64,000 nucleotides of DNA from Mycolicibacterium peregrinum (GCF_002102345.1 NZ_LQPP01000035.1:1-64000), one strand, 5' to 3'; positions 1 to 7,962 are shown, counted from the first letter of the stretch. Translations and numbers: made by a program. The notes: generated from the sequence alone by a model not told the origin.

Positions 1-221
1 TCAGTGGGGGCGGTGCCACGCTCCTATCAAGTCACGCCGGTCGGTCCTTCCCACCTGATGTCGGCAGAATGCTCGAATGCCAACCCACAGAGGTGGCAGT
101 GCGTGTCTGAGCCAAACACCAGGTGAAAAGAACCCAACCACCGCAACAGCGGCATCACCACATTCACACTGAGTGCGTGTCTGCCGATGGACACGCACGC
201 TCGCGGCGTTTGAGAAGCCGT
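1..221. other. Non-coding end of window
   Basis: No convincing gene is seen here. An open frame on the minus strand runs through the region but its composition is arginine- and glycine-rich and it continues antisense into the methyltransferase gene, as expected of a shadow frame. The only clear structure is a hairpin at 173-198, annotated separately. Confidence 0.5.
173..198 (-). terminator. Hairpin downstream of O-methyltransferase
   Basis: A perfect 9-bp inverted repeat, GTGCGTGTC (173-181) and GACACGCAC (190-198), encloses an 8-base loop 24 bases beyond the stop of the minus-strand methyltransferase gene. There is no U-tract, as is common for mycobacterial terminator-like hairpins. Termination is inferred from position only. 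Confidence 0.5.
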
Positions 222-878
222 TTACCGCACGAGCGTGACGGCGAAACCGTCCCAGCCCTTGGTGCCCACGGTTTGAATGGCCGCGGTGTCCAACCGCGGA
301 TCGGCACCCATCATCTCCAGCATGTCGCGCACGGCCTGCGCCTGAGCGTCGTCGGCCGCCGGTGCGAGCACCCGACCGAAGCGGGTCACGTTGTCCACCA
401 CGATGATCGAGCCCGGCCGGCCCAGTCGGATCGCCCACTCGACGTAGCGGACGTTGTTCTCCTTGTCCGCGTCGATGAAGACCAGGTCGAAGACGTCACC
501 ACGTTCGGCCAGCCGCGGCAGCGTGTCGAGCGCGGCGCCGACGATGACCTCGACCCGGTCCGCCACACCCGCCCGCGCCAGATTGGCCCGTGCCACCTCG
601 GCGTGACGCGGCTCGTATTCGAGTGTGACAACGCTGCCGTCGGGTCCCACGCCACGGGCCAGGTTGATGGTGCTGTACCCGGCGAGCGTGCCGATCTCAA
701 GCACCCGACGCGCCCCGGAGATCGTCGCGAGCAACGACAGCAGTTTGCCGTGCTGAGCCGACACCTCGATGGCAGGCATATCGGCGGCGTGAGCGGACTG
801 ACGCGCCGCGATCAGCGCCTCGTCCTCGGTGCGCAGCACCTCGTTGAACATCGCATCGACATCAGCGGCCTCGGTCAT
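222..878 (-). CDS. Class I SAM-dependent O-methyltransferase
   Basis: Predicted 218-aa cytoplasmic methyltransferase of the catechol/caffeoyl-CoA O-methyltransferase type (Methyltransf_3), corresponding by position and sequence to Rv0187. The SAM-binding motif VLEIGTLAGYST lies at about residues 59-70. The segment FIDADK (134-139), followed by VVDN at about 160-163, matches the divalent-metal and substrate site of this family. A longer frame reaches 959, but its extra 27 residues are Arg/Cys-rich and overlap the upstream gene; the ATG at 878 begins MTEAADVD, as expected. It is the last gene of a minus-strand series, 10 bases after the TIGR04338 gene. The substrate is unknown. Confidence 0.88.
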   Translation of the reverse strand: MTEAADVDAMFNEVLRTEDEALIAARQSAHAADMPAIEVSAQHGKLLSLLATISGARRVLEIGTLAGYSTINLARGVGPDGSVVTLEYEPRHAEVARANLARAGVADRVEVIVGAALDTLPRLAERGDVFDLVFIDADKENNVRYVEWAIRLGRPGSIIVVDNVTRFGRVLAPAADDAQAQAVRDMLEMMGADPRLDTAAIQTVGTKGWDGFAVTLVR

Positions 879-888
879 GTGCGCCAGG

Positions 889-1359
889 CTAGAGGACGCC
901 TTCCTTGGCGTACACCATCCGCAGCACCAGCCCGACCTCCGGACCCATGACCGTTTCACACAACTCGCAGTAGGCGGCGACGAAGGCCGGTCCGTGGGGC
1001 GGGTCCGCCTGGCTCACGTGGTGGGCCAGTTCGTGCAGTACCACCAACTCTCGCAGTGCCCAGGTATCACGCTCGGGGACGGCGATGACGGCCTTGCGGT
1101 CGACCAGTTCGTAGTGCGCCGCGGTGGCACCCCGACGGGAACGCACCGCGACCGGGCCGGCTCCGACCCGGGCGACGACGTCATCGACGTAGCGCTGCAC
1201 CGAGTCGACGGACCCGAACTTGGCCTCCGGCGGCAACGTCAGTGAGGTACCGAAGAAGTCGATGGCGCGCGAACTATGTTGTGCCGCACGGTCGAACATG
1301 GTGCGCACGAACTGTTCGGCGGCGTACACCCTGGCACGCTGGGTGTCCCTGGTGCTCAC
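889..1359 (-). CDS. Putative metallohydrolase, TIGR04338 family
   Basis: A 156-aa protein with a zinc-peptidase-like HELAHH motif at residues 109-114 and a downstream HGPAF at 122-126. This arrangement resembles SprT-like zincins. Rv0185 is the positional counterpart. The GTG start overlaps the stop of the DUF2786 gene by four bases (GTGA), so the two are probably translationally coupled. This pair is a conserved actinobacterial neighbourhood. There is no signal peptide, so a cytoplasmic location is likely. No substrate is known to me; the metal site is inferred from the motif. Confidence 0.8.
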   Translation of the reverse strand: MSTRDTQRARVYAAEQFVRTMFDRAAQHSSRAIDFFGTSLTLPPEAKFGSVDSVQRYVDDVVARVGAGPVAVRSRRGATAAHYELVDRKAVIAVPERDTWALRELVVLHELAHHVSQADPPHGPAFVAAYCELCETVMGPEVGLVLRMVYAKEGVL

Positions 1360-2099
1360 TGCTCCAGGGCGCCGCGCGCGCCGGAGATCTCCTGGGTGGC
1401 CCCGAGCCGCGCGTGGCGACCGGCGCGATCCCCGGCCCGGCGAGCGGCCGACGAATACCCGGCCGACGCGTTCGTGGCGCGCCAGGTCCCGCGGGCCTGC
1501 GAGGCCTCCCGGTAGAAGCCGCGCAGCTCGATGTCCTTGTCCCGCAGGGCGATAGCGGTACCCGGCCGGTCCGCCTCGTCGGCCTCACGTTGCGCTTCCT
1601 CGCGGGCCTGGGTCAGGCGCTGGCCGATCCGGGCACCAAAGGCCAGCTGGAAGTTCAGCCGGGCGGTGATCGTCGGGGTCGGACGGTGGGCGCCCGAGGC
1701 GATATAACTCTCCGACGCCTTGACCATCTGCACCAGCAGGCTGGTGTACAGGGCATGGGTGGCGTCGATGTCCTCGGCGAACCCGTAGGCGTAGACGAAG
1801 GTCGAGTTGGACGCCACATCGCATTTCACGTCGTTGGCCATCCCGATCACCACGAACAGCTGCACATAGGTGCGCAATCCGCGTCTTCCGGCCTCGCCGA
1901 TGGTGATGGTGCGTTGCACCGGCATCTGCGCCTTGGTGCGCTCCGCGGAATGCGCGCGGGCCAGGGCCAGGTCGATGGAGGTGGCGGTGGCCAGCCGCTG
2001 GGCGGCGGCCATGAACGCCTCGGCCTCGTGGAGGTTGTCGGTGCCCTCCGCCTGACGCAGCAGTGCGGCGATGCGCGCCAACATCTTGTCGTCGCTCAC
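1356..2099 (-). CDS. DUF2786 domain-containing protein
   Basis: A 247-aa protein, counterpart of Rv0184. The N-terminal 40 residues (MLARIAALLRQAEGTDN followed by an NLHEAEAF stretch) are the DUF2786 signature. The middle part is a conserved mycobacterial domain, and the C-terminus is basic with a RRAGDRAGRHARLG segment. The start is GTG at 2099. It overlaps the downstream metallohydrolase gene by GTGA. DUF2786 is sometimes associated with nucleic-acid or phage functions, but no activity can be assigned here. Confidence 0.8.
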   Translation of the reverse strand: MSDDKMLARIAALLRQAEGTDNLHEAEAFMAAAQRLATATSIDLALARAHSAERTKAQMPVQRTITIGEAGRRGLRTYVQLFVVIGMANDVKCDVASNSTFVYAYGFAEDIDATHALYTSLLVQMVKASESYIASGAHRPTPTITARLNFQLAFGARIGQRLTQAREEAQREADEADRPGTAIALRDKDIELRGFYREASQARGTWRATNASAGYSSAARRAGDRAGRHARLGATQEISGARGALEQ

Positions 2100-2108
2100 G
2101 CGACAAAC

Positions 2109-3101
2109 CTAGCCACCGGTACCGACAAACTTGCCGATCGCCTCGACCACCTGGGGTGACAATGATCCGGGCTTGCCGTAGTTGGCGATGCTGTCGGTGG
2201 GATCGTCGCGCAGCACGTGGTTGACGCCCTTGAGCTCGACGACCGTGAGCGCCGTGTGCTTGAGCGCCCCGATCAGCGGGCGTTCGGTCTCACAGCTGGC
2301 CTGTGCGTCGGAGTCCGAGCAGGTGAGCAGCACCGGCATGCCGTCGGGCAGCCGCGCAGCCAGCTGCAGCGGATCGATCTTGTCGGCCTCGACGATGGCG
2401 TTGAGGTTGTCCTTGTTGACGATGGCGCTCAGGCCCTCGGGCAGGTTGGCGGGCACGGTGCCCTTGGTGCGGATCTCATCGACGGCGGCCAGCCAGGCCG
2501 TCAGGACCTCAGGAGTGGCCCCGGCGCGCACCCGGTTGGTGATGATGTCCAGGTAGCGGCCGGACAACGGTTGAAACAGGGCCAGCGAGTGGACCTTCGG
2601 ATCGGCGGCGCCGGCCAGGGTCATGGCGTGGATGGCGCCCTCACCGACCGCGTAGATCGACAGCGCGGCCTCGTCGGTGTCGGGCTGTGAGGCGAGGAAA
2701 CGCAGCGCGGCGGCCGCGCCGATGGTGTAGACGGCGCTGACCACGTCGGTGGGCTTCGCCGCGTAGGGGCCGAGCTTGGTGGCGCCGGTTCCGATCTTGT
2801 CATAGCGCAGGGTCGCGACTCCCCTGTCCGACAACGTTTCCGCGAGCTGACGCATGTTGCCGACCGGGCCGACGACCTTGTTGTCGCCGTTGCGGTCGGT
2901 GGGCCCGCTCTCGGAGATCAGCAGTGCCGCCGGGGTCGTTGCGCCCGAATGCCGGTAGGTCCCGTAGATGGTGAGCCCGTCGGCGTCGAAGGTGACGTCG
3001 GTATCGGTCCAGTTCGGCTGCTGGTCCTGCGTCGATGCCTTCTCCGCACCGCAGCCGGCGACCAGGAGCACCGAAAGCAGTGCCACCACAAGCTTTCTCA
3101 C
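2109..3101 (-). CDS. Lipoprotein with alpha/beta-hydrolase-like fold
   Basis: Predicted 330-aa lipoprotein. The GTG at 3101 gives VRKLVVALLSVLLVAGC, a signal peptide with lipobox VAGC (lipidated Cys about residue 17); it overlaps the stop of the lipase gene by GTGA. The body resembles dienelactone-hydrolase-like serine hydrolases: LLISESGPTDRNGDN near residue 60, YDKIGTG, and a late GVNHVLRD. The expected nucleophile elbow Gly-x-Ser-x-Gly reads YAVGEGAIHAM, so the serine appears missing. It may bind or chaperone lipids rather than hydrolyse them. Its position next to monoacylglycerol lipase suggests a cell-envelope lipid role. The longer frame to 3377 overlaps the lipase and is rejected. Confidence 0.75.
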   Translation of the reverse strand: MRKLVVALLSVLLVAGCGAEKASTQDQQPNWTDTDVTFDADGLTIYGTYRHSGATTPAALLISESGPTDRNGDNKVVGPVGNMRQLAETLSDRGVATLRYDKIGTGATKLGPYAAKPTDVVSAVYTIGAAAALRFLASQPDTDEAALSIYAVGEGAIHAMTLAGAADPKVHSLALFQPLSGRYLDIITNRVRAGATPEVLTAWLAAVDEIRTKGTVPANLPEGLSAIVNKDNLNAIVEADKIDPLQLAARLPDGMPVLLTCSDSDAQASCETERPLIGALKHTALTVVELKGVNHVLRDDPTDSIANYGKPGSLSPQVVEAIGKFVGTGG

Positions 3102-3937
3102 AGGTGCGTCTCGATCCAGGACGTCACGTCGTCGAGAACCAGCCCCTTCTCGGGCTCGTTGAACACCTCGTGGAACAGGCCTGGGTACACCTTGAGGTGC
3201 ACATCCTCGGAGGCCACACATTCGACAAGGCGGTGGCTGCCTTCGACGGCCACCAGCCGGTCCTTCTCGCCGTGCACCACCAGCAGTGGCGCGGTCAGGG
3301 CCGACGCCCGCTGCGGCATGGTCTCCCCCACGATGATCAGCGCCCGGGCGATACCCGCGGGGACCTTGCCGTGCCACACCAGGGGATCGGCCTTGTAGGC
3401 CGCTACCACCTCGGGGTCGCGGGACACCGCGTTGGCGTCCAGATTCTCCACCGGCAACCCGGGGGCGATCTTGCCGAGCACCTTGGCCACCGCCGCCAGC
3501 ACCGGCGACACCGCGGCCTGCGCGGCCACCGCCGGTCCCGACAGCACCATCGCGGTGTACTCGTCGGGATATTCGACCCCGTAGGTGAACACGATGCCGC
3601 CGCCCATGCTGTGCCCCAGCACGAGGCGCGGGAGGGCGGGATACTCGGCCGCAGCGATGCCGACCAGCGTGTGGAAGTCGCCGACGTATTCGGACATGTC
3701 GCGCAGGTACACCCGCTTACCGCCCGAGCGGCCGTGTCCCCGGTGGTCCAGGGCATAGACGACCAGCCCGGCCTCCCCGAACCGTTGCGCGACGTGGTGG
3801 TACCGGCCGGCGTGTTCGCCCAGGCCGTGGGAGAGAACGACGACGCCCCGCGGTGCGGTGTCGGGCGTCCATACGTCGTAGACGATGCGGACCCCGCCGA
3901 CGCCGTCAAAGGTCTGTTCACTGCGGGTGCTGGTCAC
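3098..3937 (-). CDS. Monoacylglycerol lipase (Rv0183 type)
   Basis: A 279-aa alpha/beta hydrolase, the same length as Rv0183, an exported or envelope-associated monoacylglycerol lipase of M. tuberculosis. The nucleophile elbow GHSMGGG places Ser at residue 110. GEKDRL gives Asp226 and LFHEVFN gives His256, the same triad numbering I recall for Rv0183. The oxyanion motif SHGLGEHAGRY lies at about 36-46. The GTG at 3937 (VTSTRSEQ) matches the homologue; a frame extending to 4444 is antisense to sigG and is rejected. First gene of a five-gene minus-strand operon; divergent from sigG with a 74-base intergenic region that must hold both promoters. Confidence 0.93.
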   Translation of the reverse strand: MTSTRSEQTFDGVGGVRIVYDVWTPDTAPRGVVVLSHGLGEHAGRYHHVAQRFGEAGLVVYALDHRGHGRSGGKRVYLRDMSEYVGDFHTLVGIAAAEYPALPRLVLGHSMGGGIVFTYGVEYPDEYTAMVLSGPAVAAQAAVSPVLAAVAKVLGKIAPGLPVENLDANAVSRDPEVVAAYKADPLVWHGKVPAGIARALIIVGETMPQRASALTAPLLVVHGEKDRLVAVEGSHRLVECVASEDVHLKVYPGLFHEVFNEPEKGLVLDDVTSWIETHL

Positions 3938-4011
3938 CCTGGCGAGCGTAGCCGCACCCGTCGGAGATTTTTCGGTCGTGGTTGTCGGGGGCGCTGCGTA
4001 AGCTCGCGAAT

Positions 4012-5007
4012 GTGACGGTCCTCGCCCACCGCCTGGATGACGACAGCTCGGCCGATGCGTTCCTGGCCGATGCCCAGCGCTACCGCCGTGAGCTGCTCGC
4101 CCACTGCTACCGGATGACCGGCTCGCTGCACGACGCCGAGGATCTGGTGCAGGAGACCTACCTGCGCGCCTGGAAGGCGTACGGGGGTTTCGAGGGCAAG
4201 TCCTCGGTGCGCACCTGGTTGTATCGCATCGCCACCAATACGTGCCTGACGGCTCTGGAGGGCAGGCAACGCCGCCCGCTGCCGTCGGGCCTGGGCAATC
4301 CGAGTTCGTCGCCCACCGACGAGATCGCCGAGCACCACGAGATCCCGTGGCTGCAGCCTCTGCCTGATTCCTCCGACGACCCGGCGGATCCGAGCACGAT
4401 CGTGGGGACCCGCGATTCGGTCCGGCTCGCATTCGTCGCGGCACTGCAGCATCTGTCCGCCCGTCAGCGCGCGGTGCTGGTGATGCGTGAGGTGCTGCAG
4501 TGGAAGGCGGCCGAAGTCGGCGAGGCCATCGGGGCGTCCACGGCCGCGGTCAACAGCCTGCTGCAGCGGGCCCGGGCCCAGCTCGACGCGGTGGGACCCA
4601 GCCAGGACGATGAGATGGACCCGCCGGATTCCCCGCACGCCCAGAACCTCCTGCGCAACTACATGGCCGCCTTCGAGGCCTACGACATCGACAAGCTCGT
4701 CGAGCTGTTCACCGCTGAGGCCATCTGGGAGATGCCGCCTTTCGACAGCTGGTATCAGGGGCCGCAGGCCATCGGCGACCTGTCCCGTTACAAGTGCCCG
4801 GCCGAGAAGCCCGGGGACATGCGGTTCATCGCCACGAGTGCCAACGGCCAGCCCGCCGCGGCGATGTACATGCTCAACGCCGAGACGGGCCGGCACGAGG
4901 CCTTTCAGCTGCATGTCCTCGACGTGAGCCCCGAAGGCATCTCCCACGTGGTGGCGTTCATGGAGCTGTCGCTGTTCGAGAAGTTCGGGTTGCCGGCCGC
5001 TCTGTAG
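4012..5007 (+). CDS. sigG: RNA polymerase ECF sigma factor SigG
   Basis: A 331-aa ECF sigma factor with a C-terminal SnoaL-like domain, matching Rv0182c (SigG). Region 2 spans about residues 24-90 and includes HCYRMTGSLHDAEDLVQET and KAYGGFEGKSSVRTWLYRIA. Region 4, about 140-200, contains LSARQRAVLVMREVLQWKAAEV. The C-terminal 110 residues (AFEAYDIDKLVELFTAEA onward) form a SnoaL-like domain, known to modulate activity in related ECF groups. GTG at 4012 is preferred over a TTG at 3982. No anti-sigma gene is adjacent. In M. tuberculosis sigG responds to DNA damage. It is divergent from the lipase operon as in that species. Confidence 0.92.
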   Translation: MTVLAHRLDDDSSADAFLADAQRYRRELLAHCYRMTGSLHDAEDLVQETYLRAWKAYGGFEGKSSVRTWLYRIATNTCLTALEGRQRRPLPSGLGNPSSSPTDEIAEHHEIPWLQPLPDSSDDPADPSTIVGTRDSVRLAFVAALQHLSARQRAVLVMREVLQWKAAEVGEAIGASTAAVNSLLQRARAQLDAVGPSQDDEMDPPDSPHAQNLLRNYMAAFEAYDIDKLVELFTAEAIWEMPPFDSWYQGPQAIGDLSRYKCPAEKPGDMRFIATSANGQPAAAMYMLNAETGRHEAFQLHVLDVSPEGISHVVAFMELSLFEKFGLPAAL

Positions 5008-5019
5008 ACACCTGGGTGT

Positions 5020-5075
5020 CGAGTGGCCGGTTATGCCACGCGATCTCCGGAGAACCGTGCAATAACTGGCCACTC
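5020..5075. repeat. 57-bp palindromic repeat, copy A
   Basis: This imperfect palindrome begins CGAGTGGCCGGTTAT and ends ATAACTGGCCACTCG; the 15-base arms differ at one base. Its right 21 bases (5055-5075) are identical to the right arm of copy B at 6071-6091. It overlaps the end of the DUF559 gene, whose stop codon TAA (5033-5031) and last 15 residues lie inside the repeat. I do not recognise the family. Confidence 0.85.
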
Positions 5076-5927
5076 GGCGCCGCGGACCCGCAGGGCCTCG
5101 CAGGTCCGAGAGACGATGACGTGTGGGCGATGCCGCAACATGTCAGAGTTGACGCGAATGATGAGCCAACCCTGGGCCGCCAGCTCGGCGTACCGGTCGA
5201 TGTCGTTCGCCCGTACCCGAGGATCGGTCCAATGCTGGGCACCCTCGTACTCGATCCCGACCTGGAACTGTGTGTAGCCCATGTCGATTCGAGCAGACCG
5301 CCTGGTCCCGAAGGTTCCGCGCACCAGGATCTGTGTCTGCGGCTTCGGCAGTCCTGCGCCGACGAGCACGAGGCGGGTGCGGGTTTCTTGCGGCGATTCC
5401 GCGCCCCCGTCCGTCAGATGGAGCACCTCACGCAGTTGAACCAGCCCACGAACTCCCGGATGCAGCTCGAGTAGTGGCGCAATATCGTCCGCGCGCACGC
5501 GGGTCGCCTGTGAGAGGGCGTCAACCTGGACAACAGCTTCATCCCGTCCCGGTCGACGCCCCAGATCGAACGCTGTGCGTGCGGGCGTCGTTACGGGGAG
5601 GCCGCTGAACCGGCGGATCTCCTCGACACGCAACTCGTCGCGGTGGACGAGGATGCCCGAGGTGGGCTTTCCGTTACGGCGGTACAGCTCGGCGGGTGCC
5701 TCAGGATCGATCCACGGCGTGCCGTACACCGCCGAGGCGGACAGGCCCGTCAATGTCGACCGGCGTCCAGACCACAGCCATGCCGCCAGCGCTCGCTTGG
5801 CCGCCGTCATCTCGGCACCATTCGCGAGATAGACGTTGCGGTAGACAACCGAATAACGACTTGCAAGTCCCCGCCTGGTTACCGTGCCCGCCGCCAAGGC
5901 CTCTGTTCCGAGAAAAGGCTGATCCAT
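5031..5927 (-). CDS. DUF559 / AbiEi-antitoxin-like protein
   Basis: A 298-aa protein common in actinobacterial accessory regions. The N-terminal part (TEALAAGTVTRRGLASRY and VYRNVYL) resembles the winged-helix AbiEi-type antitoxin domain. The C-terminal half (QFQVGIEYEGAQHW, then DIDRYAELAAQGWLIIRV) resembles DUF559, a Vsr/PD-(D/E)xK-like nuclease fold: acidic residues in IEYEG and a conserved tail. The ATG at 5927 begins MDQPFLG; the frame continues upstream into repeat copy B and that extension looks non-coding. The last 15 residues are encoded by repeat copy A. No toxin partner is adjacent. Function is unknown; defence or mobile-element association is inference. Confidence 0.75.
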   Translation of the reverse strand: MDQPFLGTEALAAGTVTRRGLASRYSVVYRNVYLANGAEMTAAKRALAAWLWSGRRSTLTGLSASAVYGTPWIDPEAPAELYRRNGKPTSGILVHRDELRVEEIRRFSGLPVTTPARTAFDLGRRPGRDEAVVQVDALSQATRVRADDIAPLLELHPGVRGLVQLREVLHLTDGGAESPQETRTRLVLVGAGLPKPQTQILVRGTFGTRRSARIDMGYTQFQVGIEYEGAQHWTDPRVRANDIDRYAELAAQGWLIIRVNSDMLRHRPHVIVSRTCEALRVRGAEWPVIARFSGDRVA

Positions 5928-6034
5928 GCCTGCACCGTTTCGGCGCCAGCTGACATGGGCCCGCCGACGCCGACGTGGTGCCGCACCTGCTGTGGATAAA
6001 CGTCGCGCTGGGGAGCATCCGCCTATCCCGGGCC

Positions 6035-6091
6035 CGAGCGGCCACTTGCTGCACGCCGGATCGGCCTCCGCGTGCAATAACTGGCCACTCG
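6035..6091. repeat. 57-bp palindromic repeat, copy B
   Basis: Arms of about 21 bases (CGAGCGGCCACTTGCTGCACG and CGTGCAATAACTGGCCACTCG, four mismatches) enclose 15 bases. It lies 107 bases upstream of the DUF559 start, in the same orientation as copy A, so copies A and B bracket that gene. Confidence 0.85.
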
Positions 6092-6103
6092 CCGGTCAGG
6101 AAC

Positions 6104-6607
6104 CTAGGAACCTTTGTAGGCCGCCTCTAATTCAGCGATGTCGAACTTCCCGTGGGTGCTCAGCACCGCCGCCATCAACCGGCCATCGGCGGCGTCATCG
6201 CCGTTGTCCAGCAGGTCGTAGTACTCCGTCGGGGTGATCTGCCAGGCCAGCCCGTATTTGTCCTTGAGCCAGCCGCAGGGCAGTTCCTCGCCGCCCTCGA
6301 CCAGTGCCGCCCAGATCTGATCGAGCTGCTCCTGTCCGGTGACGCGCACCTCCAGGGAGACGGCCTCGGTGAAGTGGAAGTGCGGGCCTCCGTTGATGCC
6401 GACGAAGCGCTGGCCCGACAGTTCGAATTCGACCACCACCGGCACGTCCTGGGGAGAGGGCGAATCGGGATGGGAGGCGATGGTCTTGACGATGCGGCCA
6501 TTGCCGCCGAACGCCGCGATGTAATGCTGCGCGGCCTGTTCGGCCTCGCGGTCGAACCAGAGGTTGGGAACGATGGCCGCGCTGATGCTGGGGTTGTTCT
6601 GGGTCAT
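6104..6607 (-). CDS. VOC family protein (PhnB-like)
   Basis: A 167-aa protein of the vicinal-oxygen-chelate superfamily, PhnB/3-demethylubiquinone-like subgroup. Diagnostic segments are IVPNLWFDREAEQAAQHY near the start, VEFELSGQRFVGINGGP in the middle, and CGWLKDKYGLAWQITP. The last is the typical signature of this subgroup. Start at 6607 (MTQNNPSIS) fits relatives; an in-frame ATG at 6634 would add nine residues. Repeat copy C lies immediately upstream and copy B just beyond the stop. Catalytic activity is not established for most members. Confidence 0.8.
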   Translation of the reverse strand: MTQNNPSISAAIVPNLWFDREAEQAAQHYIAAFGGNGRIVKTIASHPDSPSPQDVPVVVEFELSGQRFVGINGGPHFHFTEAVSLEVRVTGQEQLDQIWAALVEGGEELPCGWLKDKYGLAWQITPTEYYDLLDNGDDAADGRLMAAVLSTHGKFDIAELEAAYKGS

Positions 6608-6644
6608 GTCGAGGTAGACCGGCGGCGGACGCATTTTTCACCGC

Positions 6645-6701
6645 CGAGTGGCCACCTGATGCACGCAGATCCACCTGACGCGTGTCACAACCGGCCACTC
6701 G
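6645..6701. repeat. 57-bp palindromic repeat, copy C
   Basis: The element runs from CGAGTGGCCACCTGATGCACG to CGTGTCACAACCGGCCACTCG, with 21-base arms around a 15-base centre, the same architecture and length as copy B. The outer nine bases CGAGTGGCC and their complement are shared with copy A. It separates the divergent VOC and alcohol dehydrogenase genes. Confidence 0.8.
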
Positions 6702-6768
6702 ACGACGAAATCAAGCAAATAAACTGCCTGTTCAAGGGCCAGTTACTCGACAGTATTGCAACCTGTTC

Positions 6769-6774
6769 TATTAT
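6769..6774 (+). promoter_or_regulatory. Putative -10 of leaderless ADH transcript
   Basis: TATTAT lies 8 bases before the ATG at 6783, and no Shine-Dalgarno sequence precedes that ATG. This spacing is typical of leaderless mycobacterial transcripts. The upstream CAACCTGTT (6759-6767) could be part of a regulator site. Confidence 0.4.
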
Positions 6775-6782
6775 CGCCTCCC

Positions 6783-7907
6783 ATGAAGACCAAAGGCGCC
6801 CTGCTGTGGGAACTCAACTCGCCATTCAAGGTCGACGAGATCGACCTCGGCGACCCCGTCGCCGACGAAGTACAGATCCAGATGCATGCCGCGGGCATGT
6901 GCCACTCGGACTATCACCTGACCACCGGTGCCACCCCGATGGCGCTGCCGGCGCTCGGCGGCCATGAGGGCGCCGGCGTCGTCACCAAGGTCGGCAAGAA
7001 CGTCACCGGCATCGAGGAGGGCGACCACGTCATCCTCGCCTTCATCCCGGCCTGCGGTGAATGCCCGCCGTGTCTGAAGGGCTTCCGCTCACTGTGCGAC
7101 CGCGGTGCGGTCCTGCTCGGCGGCAAGGCCATCGCCGACGGGACCAGCCGCATCACCGCCGGCGGCCGTGAGGTGTCGCCGATGAACCTGCTCGGCACCT
7201 TCGCGCCGTACATGACGGTGCACAAGGATTCGGTCGTCAAGATCGACAAGGACATCCCGTTCGAGACCGCGGCCATCATGGGCTGCGCGGTGCCGACCGG
7301 CTTCGGTTCGGCCACCAACGTCGCCGACGTCAAGCCCGGCGAGACCGTCGTCGTCGTCGGTGTCGGCGGCATCGGCATGAGCGCGCTGCAGGGTGCGGTG
7401 ATCTCGGGCGCCAAGCACGTCATCGCGATCGACCCGAACGAGTGGAAGCGTGAGCAGGCCATCAAGTTCGGTGCCACCCACGTCTACGCGTCGATGGCCG
7501 AGGCCATCGCACCGATGATCGAGACCACCTGGGGCCTGATGGCCGACAAGGTCATCATCGCCGTGGGCGAGATGAAGGGTGAGTACATCGAAGAGGCCAT
7601 GATTCTCACCGCCAAGACCGGCACCTGTGTGGTGACGGGCATGGGTTCGATGATGGACGCCGACGTCAAGCTCAACCTGTTCCTGTTCACCATGTTGCAG
7701 AAGACGTTGAAGGGCAACATCTTCGGCGGCGGCAACTCGCACGTCGAGACGCCCCGTCTGACGGCGCTGTACAAGTCGGGCCTGCTCAACATCGACGACA
7801 TGATCACGCGGACCTACAAGCTCGAAGACGTCAACCAGGGCTACCAGGACATGTTGGACGGCAACAACATTCGCGGTGTCATCAAGTTCGACGAGTCGGA
7901 CTGGTAA
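6783..7907 (+). CDS. NDMA-dependent (mycofactocin-type) alcohol dehydrogenase
   Basis: A 374-aa zinc alcohol dehydrogenase close to AdhB (Rv0761c) and the NDMA-dependent nicotinoprotein family. Catalytic-zinc ligands lie in AAGMCHSDYH and GGHEGAG. The structural zinc loop CGECPPCLKGFRSLC has all four cysteines. The Rossmann motif GVGGIGMS precedes a family-typical GEMKGEYIEEAM segment. Such enzymes hold NADH tightly and, from family knowledge, depend on the redox cofactor mycofactocin rather than free NAD. ATG at 6783 starts MKTKGALLWE as in relatives. It is monocistronic, flanked by repeat copy C and a strong terminator. Confidence 0.9.
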   Translation: MKTKGALLWELNSPFKVDEIDLGDPVADEVQIQMHAAGMCHSDYHLTTGATPMALPALGGHEGAGVVTKVGKNVTGIEEGDHVILAFIPACGECPPCLKGFRSLCDRGAVLLGGKAIADGTSRITAGGREVSPMNLLGTFAPYMTVHKDSVVKIDKDIPFETAAIMGCAVPTGFGSATNVADVKPGETVVVVGVGGIGMSALQGAVISGAKHVIAIDPNEWKREQAIKFGATHVYASMAEAIAPMIETTWGLMADKVIIAVGEMKGEYIEEAMILTAKTGTCVVTGMGSMMDADVKLNLFLFTMLQKTLKGNIFGGGNSHVETPRLTALYKSGLLNIDDMITRTYKLEDVNQGYQDMLDGNNIRGVIKFDESDW

Positions 7908-7924
7908 ACCCCACAGACACGGAG

Positions 7925-7952
7925 TCCCCCTTTTCAGCGTCGAAAAGGGGGA
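7925..7952. terminator. Bidirectional rho-independent terminator
   Basis: TCCCCCTTTT (7925-7934) and AAAAGGGGGA (7943-7952) form a perfect 10-bp stem with an 8-base loop, followed on the plus strand by TTCTGCTTTTT. It sits between the converging ADH and DUF1232 genes and can serve both. Confidence 0.85.
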
Positions 7953-7962
7953 TTCTGCTTTT

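Noticed and set aside
1..438. Minus-strand open frame of 145 residues
   Set aside because: Arg/Gly/His-rich translation, overlaps the methyltransferase gene in another frame on the same strand; no recognisable domain.
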